DNA from: Arthrobacter pascens
Lineage (GTDB): Bacteria; Actinomycetota; Actinomycetes; Actinomycetales; Micrococcaceae
Length of the DNA stretch: 64,000 bases
NCBI RefSeq assembly: GCF_030815585.1
Contig: NZ_JAUSWY010000001.1
Coordinates: 2,852,001-2,916,000 of the forward strand
Direction: 5' to 3'
The position numbers and the translations under genes were made by a program. Of this stretch, positions 1 through 8,181 are shown piece after piece. Under the pieces are notes generated by a model. The model worked only from the letters and a program-made list of their open reading frames with translations, had not been told where the DNA came from and made no database searches. Each line of letters opens with the position of its first letter. Position 1 is the stretch's first letter.

Positions 1-836
1 TCGCACAGGTGCCTGAGCGTGGGCGCAGCCGCTGCCCAGAGCCCGAAGGCGCCGTCAATGTGCACCCAGGCGCCCTGCTCCTTCGCGGCCTCGATGGCCT
101 GTGGAAAGGGATCAAAAGCGCCGGAATGGACGTTGCCGGCCTGCAGGCACACAATCGCGGGGCCGGGGCGGGCAGCCAGCACCGACCGCAGCTCCTGGGA
201 ATCGATTCTCCCTTCCGGGTCTGTGGGCACCAGCTCCGGCCGTCCCAGCCCCAGGTAGCGCAGCCCCATGTCCACGGTTTCGTGGCGCTCGGCTCCGGCG
301 ATGACCCTGAGGGGTGGCGCTCCGCGGAGACCGTCGGCGTTGACGTCCCAGCCCGCGTCGGCCAGAAGCCGCCACCGTGCAGCCGCCAAGGCCGTGAAGT
401 TAGCCATGCTGGCGCCAGTGGCGAAGCCGACGTCGCAGCCCTCCGGCAGGCCCAGGAGCTCAAGGAGCCACTGCCCTGCAGCCTGTTCGATGGCCGCCGT
501 AGCCGGTGTGGCGAAGCGCATGCCCGTATTCTGGTCCCAGGCGGTGACCAGCCAGTCCGCTGCCATGGCGGCCGGCAGTGTGCCGCCCATGACCCAGCCG
601 AAGAAACGGCCCGACTGTATGGACATCAGTCCCGGCTCGGCGTATTCGGCCAGGTAGTCGATCACCTCGGCAGGAGAAATCCCGGTAGCGGGGAGCGGTC
701 CACCGAACCTTCGCTCGACTTCATCGGCGGTTTTCGAGGGCTTGACGGGGCGGTCCGGCAGTCCCTGGAGCCACAGTTTGGCGTGCACGGAAGCCCGGTC
801 CAATGCCTGCTCGAAATCACGTGAATCGGCCCACAT
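1..836 (-). CDS. PLP-dependent decarboxylase/aminotransferase (group II type), 3' end outside window
   Basis: Partial gene; about 278 N-terminal residues are present and the reading frame is open to the window edge. The protein resembles pyridoxal-phosphate group II amino-acid decarboxylases (the aromatic-amino-acid/glutamate decarboxylase fold). It shows GFATGASMANFTALAAARW, which fits the phosphate-binding turn, and HIDGAFG, whose Asp normally contacts the PLP ring nitrogen. The Schiff-base lysine would lie beyond the window, so activity cannot be judged. The ATG at 836 lies about 9 bases after the stop of the upstream TSUP permease gene, which suggests one operon with that gene and proS. 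The substrate is unknown; a cysteine or aromatic-acid role is not supported by anything visible. Confidence 0.85.
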   Translation of the reverse strand, partial: MWADSRDFEQALDRASVHAKLWLQGLPDRPVKPSKTADEVERRFGGPLPATGISPAEVIDYLAEYAEPGLMSIQSGRFFGWVMGGTLPAAMAADWLVTAWDQNTGMRFATPATAAIEQAAGQWLLELLGLPEGCDVGFATGASMANFTALAAARWRLLADAGWDVNADGLRGAPPLRVIAGAERHETVDMGLRYLGLGRPELVPTDPEGRIDSQELRSVLAARPGPAIVCLQAGNVHSGAFDPFPQAIEAAKEQGAWVHIDGAFGLWAAAAPTLRHLC

Positions 837-845
837 GGATGCATG

Positions 846-1676
846 CTACGCCGATAGTATTTGAGCCACCATAGCCGCGAAATTGCCGAAATTGTCCTGC
901 CAAACGTCGTAGCCGAGTTTGATGATGAGGGCGCCCACGACGAGCAGGAAAACAATGCGGACAAAGCGGCTCCCCTGCTTCACTGCGGTCCGTGCGCCCA
1001 GGTAGCCTCCCGCCATGTTCGCCAGCCCCAGCAACAGGCCGGTGCCCCACAGGAGGGAGCCGTGCGGCAGGAAAAACAGCAAGGCGCCGGCGTTGGTGGC
1101 CATGTTGACGATCTTGGCTTTGGCACTGGCTTCCAGGAAGGCGTAGCCCATGGCGGAGACCAGCGCGATGACCAGGAACGAGCCGGTGCCTGGTCCGATC
1201 AGGCCGTCGTAGAAGCCAATCACTGCCCCTATCAGGCACGCCACCACGTAGTGTGTGTGTCCGTCGTGACGCAGCACGGTGATGTCCCCGACGTCGGGCT
1301 TGAGGGCCGTAAAAAGCGCGACGGCGACCAACGCCACCACAATGATGGGCTTGAACACGCTGACCGGCAGGCTGGCCGCCAGTACCGCACCGCCGAAGCT
1401 TCCCGCGAGGGCGATCACCGCCATGGGCAGTGCCGTCTTCAGGTCCGGCTTGACCCGCCCGTAGTACGTGACGGCACTGGTTGTGGTGCCGAAAATAGAA
1501 CCCATCTTGTTGGTGGCAAGCGCTTGGACCGGAGTGATGCCCGGAACCAGCAGCAGCGCCGGAAGCTGGATCAGCCCGCCGCCGCCCACCACCGCGTCCA
1601 CCCAGCCGGCAGCGAATCCAGCCACCACAATCAGGATGAGTGTGGTGAGCTGGATCGACTCAAAACCCGACAGCAA
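846..1676 (-). CDS. TSUP (TauE/SafE, DUF81) family membrane permease
   Basis: A 276-residue integral membrane protein of the TSUP family, whose members export sulfite, sulfoacetate or other small organosulfur anions. The sequence has the duplicated TauE/SafE architecture: an N-terminal half with GWVDAVVGGGGLIQLPALLL and ATNKMGS, and a C-terminal half repeating the pattern with GFYDGLIGPGTGSFL and AKIVNMATN. About seven to eight hydrophobic segments are visible. The only in-frame start near the N-terminus is a TTG at 1676, ten bases after the proS stop, so translation is probably coupled to proS. The substrate cannot be inferred. A second, unrelated-looking member of the same family lies at 10765-11511. 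Confidence 0.9.
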   Translation of the reverse strand: MLSGFESIQLTTLILIVVAGFAAGWVDAVVGGGGLIQLPALLLVPGITPVQALATNKMGSIFGTTTSAVTYYGRVKPDLKTALPMAVIALAGSFGGAVLAASLPVSVFKPIIVVALVAVALFTALKPDVGDITVLRHDGHTHYVVACLIGAVIGFYDGLIGPGTGSFLVIALVSAMGYAFLEASAKAKIVNMATNAGALLFFLPHGSLLWGTGLLLGLANMAGGYLGARTAVKQGSRFVRIVFLLVVGALIIKLGYDVWQDNFGNFAAMVAQILSA

Positions 1677-1685
1677 CGCTGCGGG

Positions 1686-3485
1686 TCAGCTGCTGCGGAC
1701 GGCGGTGACCACGTAGTCAACCGCCTTGTCCACTGCAACGTTTTCCGCTTCGCCGCTGCGGCGGTCCTTGATCTCCACCACGCCGTCCACGAGGCCACGG
1801 CCGACGGCCAGGATGGTGGGGACGCCCACCAGCTCCGCATCGCCGAACTTCACGCCCGGGGAGACCTTGGGACGGTCATCATAGATGACGTCCAGGCCGG
1901 CCGCTTCGAGTTCCAGGGCCAGCTTTTCGGCTGCTGCGAAGATTTCGTCGCCTTTGCCTACAGCCACGATGTGGACATCGGCCGGGGCGACAGCGCGCGG
2001 CCAGACCAGGCCCTTGCCGTCGTGGTTTGATTCGGCCAACGCTGCGACGGCCCGGGTGACGCCCACTCCGTAGGAACCCATGGTGACCACCACTTGCTTG
2101 CCGTTCTGGTCCAGGACCTTCAGCTCAAGCGCTTGAGCATACTTGCGGCCCAGCTGGAAGATGTGGCCCATCTCGATGCCCCGGGCGGTCCGGAGCGGTC
2201 CGGAGCCGTCCGGTGCGGGGTCTCCTTCGCGGACCTCGGTGCATTCGATGACGCCGTCCCAGCCGAAGTCTCGTCCGGCCACAAGTCCAAAAACGTGCTT
2301 GCCGGTCTCGTTGGCTCCGGTGACCCAGGCGGTGCCGCTCACAACCCGGGGGTCCACGAGATACAGCAGCTTGGTTGACCCTTCGCTACCCAGCAGGGGT
2401 TCGTCCGGAGTCAGGCCGGGACCCAGGTAGCCCTTGACGATGAGGGGCTGCTTCTTCAGGTCCTCGTCGTTGGCGGCCTCGAGGCTGATCTCCCCGGCGA
2501 TGGGCAGGAAGGAGCCAATGTTGGCTTCCACCCGCCTCAGGTCCACTCCGCGGTCACCGGGGACGCCGATCACTACGATCTGGCGCTCACCGGTGGGCAG
2601 GGTGACGGCGAGCACCACGTTCTTGAGGGTATCGGCGGCAGTCCAGGCGCCGCCGTCGGCCTCCGCGCGGGGAGCAAGCTGGTTGGCAGCAGCCACCAGG
2701 GTTTCGATCGTGGGGGTGTCAGGGGTGTCGAGGACCTCGGCGGCGGGGGCTCCCGTGAAGTCGATCTCGGCCGGGACCACGGTGGTGACAGCCTCAACGT
2801 TGGCGGCGTAGCCGCCGGCTGAGCGCACGAAGGTGTCCTCGCCGATCTCGGTGGGGTGCAGGAACTCCTCGCTCTTGGACCCACCCATGGCTCCGGCGGT
2901 TGCGGCTACGGGAATGACTTCGAGCCCCAGGCGCTCGAAGATACGGAGGTAGGCGCCCCGGTGCGCGGTATAGCTGGCGTCCAGGCCGGCGTCGTCCACG
3001 TCGAAGGAGTAGGAGTCCTTCATGATGAATTCGCGGCCGCGGAGGAGCCCAGCGCGAGGCCGCGCCTCATCACGGTACTTGTTCTGGATCTGGTACAGGC
3101 TCAGCGGCAGGTCCTTGTACGAGGAGTACAGGTCCTTTACCAGGAGGGTGAACATTTCCTCGTGGGTCGGTGCCAGCAGGTAATCGGCACCTTTGCGGTC
3201 CTGGAGGCGGAACAGGCCTTCGCCGTACTCGGTCCAGCGGTTGGTGACCTCGTAGGGTTCCCGCGGCAGCAGCGCCGGGAAGTGGACTTCCTGTGCGCCG
3301 ATGGCGGCCATCTCCTCGCGGATGACTGCTTCGACTTTCCGGAGGACGCTGAGCCCCAGCGGCAGCCAGGTGTAGATGCCCGGCGCCGCGCGGCGGATGT
3401 ACCCGGCACGGACCAGGAGCCGGTGGCTGGCCACCTCTGCGTCGACGGGATCTTCACGCAGGGTGCGCAGGAAAAGCTGGGACAT
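1686..3485 (-). CDS. proS: Prolyl-tRNA synthetase (bacterial type, with editing insertion)
   Basis: A cytoplasmic class II aminoacyl-tRNA synthetase that charges tRNA-Pro, 599 residues, the usual length for the bacterial form with an INS editing domain. It opens with [20 protein letters not shown] and shows class II motif 2 ([21 protein letters not shown], residues about 135-155), the insertion at about 225-400, and motif 3 near 440 followed by the anticodon-binding domain ([12 protein letters not shown] near the C-terminus). The frame stays open upstream to 3584, but the ATG at 3485 gives the conserved N-terminus. The start is preceded by a long 5' region with a candidate promoter and a 13-bp-stem hairpin (see 3486-3813). 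A TSUP permease gene follows within ten bases. Confidence 0.97.
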   Translation of the reverse strand: MSQLFLRTLREDPVDAEVASHRLLVRAGYIRRAAPGIYTWLPLGLSVLRKVEAVIREEMAAIGAQEVHFPALLPREPYEVTNRWTEYGEGLFRLQDRKGADYLLAPTHEEMFTLLVKDLYSSYKDLPLSLYQIQNKYRDEARPRAGLLRGREFIMKDSYSFDVDDAGLDASYTAHRGAYLRIFERLGLEVIPVAATAGAMGGSKSEEFLHPTEIGEDTFVRSAGGYAANVEAVTTVVPAEIDFTGAPAAEVLDTPDTPTIETLVAAANQLAPRAEADGGAWTAADTLKNVVLAVTLPTGERQIVVIGVPGDRGVDLRRVEANIGSFLPIAGEISLEAANDEDLKKQPLIVKGYLGPGLTPDEPLLGSEGSTKLLYLVDPRVVSGTAWVTGANETGKHVFGLVAGRDFGWDGVIECTEVREGDPAPDGSGPLRTARGIEMGHIFQLGRKYAQALELKVLDQNGKQVVVTMGSYGVGVTRAVAALAESNHDGKGLVWPRAVAPADVHIVAVGKGDEIFAAAEKLALELEAAGLDVIYDDRPKVSPGVKFGDAELVGVPTILAVGRGLVDGVVEIKDRRSGEAENVAVDKAVDYVVTAVRSS

Positions 3486-3784
3486 TCTTAGGACCACGGG
3501 TGGGTATCCGTTTCTTGGGAATTGCTGCTGAAAAGCAGTGCCGGGTAATCGTCTGGGTACTAATCTACCGGCAAGCACGCACATTCCCCGCTGTGGAGGA
3601 CGGGCCGCGGTCCGGCCGGGAACGGTACGGGCCGGAAAAGCAATAGAGCCACGCCCGGCGGTGCAAAGCCCCTGGCCCCCATCGGGCTGGTCATTGCTTC
3701 CGGGCGTGGCTCCATGGCCGTTGACGCCTTGTTACTGGTGAGGACTGGTGAGACCGCCCACGCCACTCCAGCGCAGCTAGATCG
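3486..3784 (-). promoter_or_regulatory. Candidate long structured 5' leader of proS
   Basis: This gene-free stretch would be transcribed ahead of proS. It holds a perfect 13-bp inverted repeat, GAGCCACGCCCGG at 3646-3658 and its complement at 3700-3712. Inside the 41-nt loop is a smaller hairpin (AGCCC 3667-3671 with GGGCT 3684-3688). On the minus strand the second arm is followed by TATTGCTTTT, so the element could act as a terminator or attenuator. AAGCAAT inside the loop could also pair with ATTGCTT just after the stem, giving an alternative fold. No T-box consensus was seen, so the type of control is unknown. Confidence 0.4.
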
Positions 3785-3813
3785 AACTTATGTGATAGCC
3801 GCCACGTTGACAA
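3785..3813 (-). promoter_or_regulatory. Candidate sigma-70-type promoter for proS
   Basis: On the minus strand, TTGTCA (3813-3808) and TAAGTT (3790-3785) are separated by 17 bases, a good match to housekeeping -35 and -10 boxes. Transcription would begin near 3778, leaving a leader of about 290 nt before the proS ATG. This is a pattern match only. Confidence 0.45.
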
Positions 3814-3901
3814 GGGTTTTTCCATTCCAAAGTTTATTGACGCCCGCGCAGCTGGGGCCGGAAGACGGATGGCTAAACGCGCTGGGCTGGAACAGGACCG
3901 G

Positions 3902-4801
3902 CTAAAACAGCACCGTGGCAAAAGTGCCCACTTCACGGAATCCAACGCGCTGGTAGGCGGCCCTGGCACGGGAGTTGAATCCGTTGACGTACAGGCTGGT
4001 GACCGGTGCGATCTTCCTGGCCTGTTCCACCACCGCAGCCATGTACCCGGAGCTCAGGCCCTGCCCGCGGTAGAGGGGGTTCAGCCATACTCCCTGGATC
4101 TGCGTGACGTCCGGCGTGACGGCTCCCAACTCGGCTTTAAACACCACTTCGCCGGCCGGGTTGAGGTGGACGAGCGAATGGCCCTGCCGGATCAGGCCCT
4201 CCACCCGGCGGCTGTAGAACTCCCTGCCGCCAAGGAAAGGCGAATAGCCCACTTCCTCTTCGAACATGGCGGCGCAGGCAGGAAGGATGCGGTCAAAATC
4301 GGCGAGCCGGCCCAGTGCCAGTTCCCTGTTCGGTTCCACTGACGGGGGCCCGGAGAGGGTCATGAGTGGCTGTTCGGCCCGGACCTCGTGGGCCGTGTGG
4401 CCGAGCCCCGCCAGTTCCGCATGCAATGCAAGGACAGGCTCAGCGGGGCCAAAAGCGGAGGCGTAGCGGCGGCCGGATACGTTTGCTGCCGCAGCCACGA
4501 GGCCGGCAAAGGCTGGGTCGAGCTGTACCGGAACCAGGTTGGCTCCCGTCCAGCACGCGCCCACCAGGATGCCGTCGTTGAAGATGCCAATGACGGCGGC
4601 ACCGCCACTGGTGGGCGCCGCGGTACCCGCCGCCCTCAGGTGGGAGAGGATAAAAACGTTCGCTACCGGATCCTGCAGGGCAAGGCGCCGGAGGGCAGAT
4701 GTATCCGACCCGCCCAAGGTTCGTACGGAGGTGCCCGCGGGTGCGGTGCCGTCCTTATGAGACGCTAACCACGGGGCTACCCTTGACAGCATCTTCGCCA
4801 T
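3902..4801 (-). CDS. GNAT N-acetyltransferase with N-terminal DUF4081 domain
   Basis: A 299-residue protein conserved beside ispG in actinobacteria. The C-terminal half is a GNAT fold: [21 protein letters not shown] is the acetyl-CoA pyrophosphate-binding R/Q-x-x-G-x-G/A region, followed by [20 protein letters not shown], typical of the fold's end. The N-terminal about 130 residues match the DUF4081 type that accompanies such acetyltransferases. The start at 4801 lies inside the 3' end of ispG (47-base overlap); an alternative ATG three codons later still overlaps. The substrate is unknown. It is probably co-transcribed with ispG. Confidence 0.88.
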   Translation of the reverse strand: MAKMLSRVAPWLASHKDGTAPAGTSVRTLGGSDTSALRRLALQDPVANVFILSHLRAAGTAAPTSGGAAVIGIFNDGILVGACWTGANLVPVQLDPAFAGLVAAAANVSGRRYASAFGPAEPVLALHAELAGLGHTAHEVRAEQPLMTLSGPPSVEPNRELALGRLADFDRILPACAAMFEEEVGYSPFLGGREFYSRRVEGLIRQGHSLVHLNPAGEVVFKAELGAVTPDVTQIQGVWLNPLYRGQGLSSGYMAAVVEQARKIAPVTSLYVNGFNSRARAAYQRVGFREVGTFATVLF

Positions 4802-5921
4802 CGGCCTCCCCCATCTCTTCCGCGATACGCATGGCCTCTTCGATCAGTGTCTCAACAATCTGGCTCTCGGGGACAGTCTTGATGACTTCGCCCTTCACAA
4901 AAATCTGGCCCTTGCCGTTGCCTGATGCCACACCAAGATCGGCTTCGCGGGCTTCCCCGGGTCCGTTGACCACGCAGCCCATCACAGCCACACGCAGCGG
5001 GATTTCCATGCCCTCCAGGCCGGCGGTGACCTGCTCGGCCAAGGTGTAGACATCCACCTGGGCTCGGCCGCAGGACGGGCAGGAGACGATTTCAAGCTTG
5101 CGCGGGCGCAGGTTCAGGGACTGAAGGATCTGATTTCCCACCTTGATCTCCTCCACCGGCGGGGCGGAAAGCGAAACGCGGATGGTGTCACCGATGCCTC
5201 TCGACAGCAGCGCCCCGAAGGCGGTGGCAGATTTGATGGTTCCCTGGAATGCGGGCCCGGCCTCGGTGACGCCGAGGTGCAGCGGCCAGTCGCCCTTTTC
5301 TGCCAGCATCTCGTAGGCGGCCACCATAATGACGGGATCGTTGTGCTTGACGGAGATCTTGAAGTCGTGGAAGCCGTGCTCCTCGAACAGCGAAGCCTCC
5401 CACACGGCCGACTCCACCAGAGCCTCGGGAGTGGCCTTGCCGTACTTCTTCATGATGCCCGGCTCAAGGGAACCCGCGTTAACTCCGATTCGGATGGAGG
5501 TGCCGTGGTCTTTGGCCGCCTTGGCGATTTCCTTGACCTGGTCATCGAACTTGCGGATGTTGCCGGGATTAACCCGCACCGCGGCGCACCCTGCCTCGAT
5601 GGCCGCGAACACATATTTGGGCTGGAAGTGGATGTCCGCAATGACCGGGATCTGGGACTTGCGGGCGATGATGGGCAGCGCCTCGGCGTCGTCCGCTGAC
5701 GGGCAGGCCACACGGACAATATCGCAGCCGGAGGCGGTGAGTTCCGCGATCTGCTGCAACGTGGCATTGATGTCCGTGGTGGGCGTGGTGGTCATGGACT
5801 GGACGCTGATAGGCGAGTCCGAGCCGACTCCCACAGATCCAACCTTGATCTGGCGCGTCTTGCGGCGGGGGGCAAGGACTGGCGGTGGTGCTGACGGCAT
5901 TCCCAGGCTGACCGAGGTCAC
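4755..5921 (-). CDS. ispG: (E)-4-hydroxy-3-methylbut-2-enyl-diphosphate synthase, MEP pathway
   Basis: A cytoplasmic iron-sulfur enzyme of 388 residues that converts 2-C-methylerythritol cyclodiphosphate to HMBPP, the penultimate MEP-pathway step. The TIM-barrel part begins at [15 protein letters not shown]. The cluster ligands are visible in SCPSCGRAQ and [12 protein letters not shown], giving the three conserved cysteines. The start is GTG at 5921 with an AGGAG box five bases upstream. Together with dxr at 9534-10718 this window supplies two MEP-pathway enzymes. In many actinobacteria ispG follows rip directly; here four extra genes lie between them. Confidence 0.97.
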   Translation of the reverse strand: MTSVSLGMPSAPPPVLAPRRKTRQIKVGSVGVGSDSPISVQSMTTTPTTDINATLQQIAELTASGCDIVRVACPSADDAEALPIIARKSQIPVIADIHFQPKYVFAAIEAGCAAVRVNPGNIRKFDDQVKEIAKAAKDHGTSIRIGVNAGSLEPGIMKKYGKATPEALVESAVWEASLFEEHGFHDFKISVKHNDPVIMVAAYEMLAEKGDWPLHLGVTEAGPAFQGTIKSATAFGALLSRGIGDTIRVSLSAPPVEEIKVGNQILQSLNLRPRKLEIVSCPSCGRAQVDVYTLAEQVTAGLEGMEIPLRVAVMGCVVNGPGEAREADLGVASGNGKGQIFVKGEVIKTVPESQIVETLIEEAMRIAEEMGEADGEDAVKGSPVVSVS

Positions 5922-5960
5922 GTGGACTCCTAGTTTCTTAGTGGCTTGAAGCTCTGCGGG

Positions 5961-6254
5961 TTAGGCGTTGTAGCCGGAAAGGAGGCCGATGACGGGCGTC
6001 CACTCCGTGGTGCGGATCCCGGCGATGGCCTGGGCTCCCGCGTAGGGATCCTGCTTGAGGATCTCGTTCAGCTCGGTTTCGTCCGAAGCGCTGAAAATCA
6101 GCAAAGCGCCGGCACCGTCCGCGTAAGGTCCGCTGGTCAGGAGCTTCCCCTCGCCGGAAAGACCGGAAAGCCATTCCCGGTGGGCCGGGCGGTGCTTGTC
6201 TCGGGCTTCGGTGGAATCAGGTGCAAAAACGTACTCAACGGCAAAAACAGTCAT
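5961..6254 (-). CDS. YciI-like protein
   Basis: A small cytoplasmic protein of 97 residues resembling the YciI family, a ferredoxin-like fold found in small stand-alone proteins of uncertain role. The N-terminal strand MTVFAVEYVFAPDS is followed by RPAHREWLSGL, containing the family's conserved His, and by SGPYADGAGALLIFSA, the expected central strand. It lies 39 bases upstream of ispG on the same strand, so co-transcription is possible. The function is not known; a role as a small enzyme or ligand-binding dimer is only inference from the fold. Confidence 0.8.
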   Translation of the reverse strand: MTVFAVEYVFAPDSTEARDKHRPAHREWLSGLSGEGKLLTSGPYADGAGALLIFSASDETELNEILKQDPYAGAQAIAGIRTTEWTPVIGLLSGYNA

Positions 6255-6354
6255 ACCGCTACCCTATCGCCATGGCTGCCTCCTTCCCATCCGGGCGGCA
6301 GCCACCGACGATGTTCAGCGCAGGCAACAGGGAGCTAGCCGGGCCGCGGTGGAG

Positions 6355-6714
6355 TCACCGCTTTCCCATCAAAGGCACCAGGCCGCCCGTGGCGCACAAG
6401 CTTGCAGCGAGTGACGCCAGGACTATCGGGCCCAGGAACCCTTGGGCCGCTCCGAAGCCGACGGATCCCATCGCTTGCCCACTGGCCAGAGCGATGAACA
6501 GGATCGAGGTGCCTGCCCCTCCGTTGCCCGGCCAGGCGTGACGGGCCCACAGGATGAGCACCGCGGACAGGCCCATGTAGCCGGCGCCGAAGAGTGGAGC
6601 AAACAGGCCCACCCCGAAACGAGCCATCCCATAGGTGGCGGCAATCAGCAGCATCCCCGCCACCGCCACGCCCATGCCAGTCCCCCCTCGGCGGCCCACG
6701 TCTGCGCTCGTCAT
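6355..6714 (-). pseudogene. Remnant of an MFS permease (YbfB/YjiJ-like) with a large internal deletion
   Basis: An intact frame of only 119 residues. The N-terminus (VAVAGMLLIAATYGMARFGVGLFAPLF) looks like the first membrane helix of a YbfB/YjiJ-type MFS permease. It then passes at once into a sequence that resembles the last two or three helices of such proteins (ILWARHAWP, FIALASGQAMGS, a final hydrophobic segment and a short tail). Family members have about 390-400 residues and twelve helices, so about 270 residues appear to be missing in frame. The ATG at 6714 has a strong AGGGAGGG box. A perfect 10-bp palindrome lies about 20 bases upstream. It could instead be a genuine short four-helix protein. 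Confidence 0.55.
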
Positions 6715-6733
6715 CACGCCCCTCCCTGGGTAT

Positions 6734-6743
6734 AACGATCGTT
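6734..6743. promoter_or_regulatory. Candidate operator palindrome (AACGATCGTT)
   Basis: A perfect 10-bp palindrome about 20 bases upstream of the start codon of the MFS remnant, overlapping a plausible -10 box (TTATAC on the minus strand). Palindromes of this type are common operators for TetR-family repressors of MFS genes. No such repressor gene is adjacent. Confidence 0.35.
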
Positions 6744-6830
6744 CCACCATAACGAACCGCCTCGGAACGCCCCGCACCCGCAGACGGGCAGAATGACCCG
6801 GTATTCGAACCGCCGGCCCCGGAGGGGCAC

Positions 6831-7367
6831 TCAGTGAAGGAACAGCACCTTCACAATGGCGGCAATGCCGGCAGCCCACAGCATGGACGTGAGCGTTCCG
6901 ATGATGAACCGTTCAGCGGCCACGGGAGTTTCCTTCAGCTCAGCAAACCTGCCGAGGCCCTTGATGGCCACAACGTAGGCGATGGCCACCGGTTGGCCGG
7001 TCAGGATGGCCAGGCAGACGGCCAGGCGCTCCAGGATGCCAATGATCGCGCCGCCGCGGAGGATCCGCTTGCCTGAAACCCCGGATGGCTGGCTTGAACC
7101 GGACGACGACGGCTGGCCGGGTTCCGCTGTGAGCTCGCCATCGACTGCCTGGCCGGCGCCCCCTGCTCCCGCTGGGACGCCGGCGACGGTGTCCACCGTG
7201 ACATCGGCGGACGGGTCCTCAGCGGCTTTCCTCTCGGCATCATCCGTTGCCGTCGCCGCGTCTGCTTTGTCGTCAATGGTCCTGGCCAGCCGGAACACGA
7301 GCGCCGTCACCGGCCATCCCACAAATCCGGCCACCAGCAGGGCCGCTGCAATCCAGAGTGCGTTCAC
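6831..7367 (-). CDS. Membrane protein resembling the C-terminal part of DUF3307 proteins
   Basis: A 178-residue protein with an N-terminal helix (residues about 4-25), a charged and Gly/Ser/Pro-rich linker (about 30-100), and two C-terminal helices. The segment GGAIIGILERLAVCLAILTG, then IAYVVAIKGLGRFAELKE, then ERFIIGTLTSMLWA closely follows the pattern seen at the end of DUF3307 proteins, here without the usual N-terminal DUF3307 domain. The start overlaps the stop of the upstream SatD-like gene in an ATGA, so the two are translationally coupled. DUF3307 and SatD proteins are known to be neighbours in other bacteria, but no function is established. Confidence 0.7.
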   Translation of the reverse strand: MNALWIAAALLVAGFVGWPVTALVFRLARTIDDKADAATATDDAERKAAEDPSADVTVDTVAGVPAGAGGAGQAVDGELTAEPGQPSSSGSSQPSGVSGKRILRGGAIIGILERLAVCLAILTGQPVAIAYVVAIKGLGRFAELKETPVAAERFIIGTLTSMLWAAGIAAIVKVLFLH

Positions 7368-8071
7368 CGGTCTCCTTCGTTAGGTGTTCCAGGCCCCGCA
7401 ACAGTCCGGGGTGTGAGGATCTGGGAATGGGCGTACTCCAGGAGCATCGCCGCTGCGGGCCTGGCAGCCCATTCTTCCTGCCAGCCGGACCTGAGCACGG
7501 CACGGCTCACCGACTGTTCCGTTATTCCCAATTCCTTGGCCACGTGCTTCTGGCTGCCATGCTTGCCGCCACCGGCTTGGACAACACTGCGCAGCCGGTC
7601 AACAACCTTCCACTGGGCGTCCGTGCGTTCCTGGACCAGACGTCCGATCAGGCGGAGCACCGCTTCGGCGTTGGCGCAGGCCCTGGCTCCTTCCCTGGCA
7701 TGCTGTGGCACCTCCATTCCACGGCCAATACTGCCCGACACCACTGACAATGGGACCTGGCCCGCCGCGCTCTTGGCATGCTCAACTGCCTTCCGGGCAG
7801 CCACGAATCCGCTTCCGGTCCCCTCCCGGGGGCTTGCGGCGACCGCCAGCTGCACTGCGCCGATTCCCACTCCGACGTACCAATGTCCGCTGCGCAATGC
7901 GTGCAGGGCGATGTCCACAACGTCATCGGCCCGCTCCAGGACGCCTTGGAGTTCATCGCCGACGGAGCGCTCAAAGGCGGCCGAGGTGAGGCCGCGCAAC
8001 TGGGAGATAAGCTCCGGGACCCGGTCGACGTCCGCGCTGCTTCCGCGCTGATCGATCGTCATGACATACAT
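7364..8071 (-). CDS. SatD-like protein with C-terminal helix-turn-helix
   Basis: A soluble protein of 235 residues. The middle (GHWYVGVGIGAVQ, TGSGFVAARKAVEHAKSA) matches the pattern of SatD family proteins, whose biochemical role is unknown. The C-terminal region GSQKHVAKELGITEQSVSRA is a clear helix-turn-helix, so DNA binding is likely. ATG codons at 8071 and 8062 are both possible starts; neither has a good ribosome-binding site. The gene overlaps the next one in ATGA. An AT-rich stretch of inverted repeats just upstream (8109-8151) is a natural candidate for its own operator. Confidence 0.75.
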   Translation of the reverse strand: MYVMTIDQRGSSADVDRVPELISQLRGLTSAAFERSVGDELQGVLERADDVVDIALHALRSGHWYVGVGIGAVQLAVAASPREGTGSGFVAARKAVEHAKSAAGQVPLSVVSGSIGRGMEVPQHAREGARACANAEAVLRLIGRLVQERTDAQWKVVDRLRSVVQAGGGKHGSQKHVAKELGITEQSVSRAVLRSGWQEEWAARPAAAMLLEYAHSQILTPRTVAGPGTPNEGDR

Positions 8072-8108
8072 GGCTTAACCATATGCGGCTTACTTGGCGA
8101 TATCAATC

Positions 8109-8151
8109 ATAATCGGCTGATTATTAGATATCAGTCGAAATAAGCTGATAT
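8109..8151. promoter_or_regulatory. AT-rich inverted-repeat cluster upstream of the SatD-like gene
   Basis: In a window of high GC content this short stretch is AT-rich and holds two perfect inverted repeats: ATAATC-N4-GATTAT at 8109-8124 and ATATCAG-N10-CTGATAT at 8128-8151. GATATC-like half sites recur nearby at 8099-8104. It lies 38-80 bases ahead of the SatD-like start codon, where a promoter and autoregulatory operator would be expected. Confidence 0.5.
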
Positions 8152-8181
8152 TGAAAGATCACCTCTGGGAGTATCGGGTGC

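Noticed and set aside
861..2030. A 389-residue plus-strand open frame
   Set aside because: It is antisense to the TSUP permease and proS genes; the translation is rich in His, Gln and Asp without any family pattern, as expected for the shadow of a GC-rich gene.
3486..3901. A T-box riboswitch before proS
   Set aside because: No AGGGTGGNACCGCG-type antiterminator sequence or specifier-loop arrangement was found in the leader.
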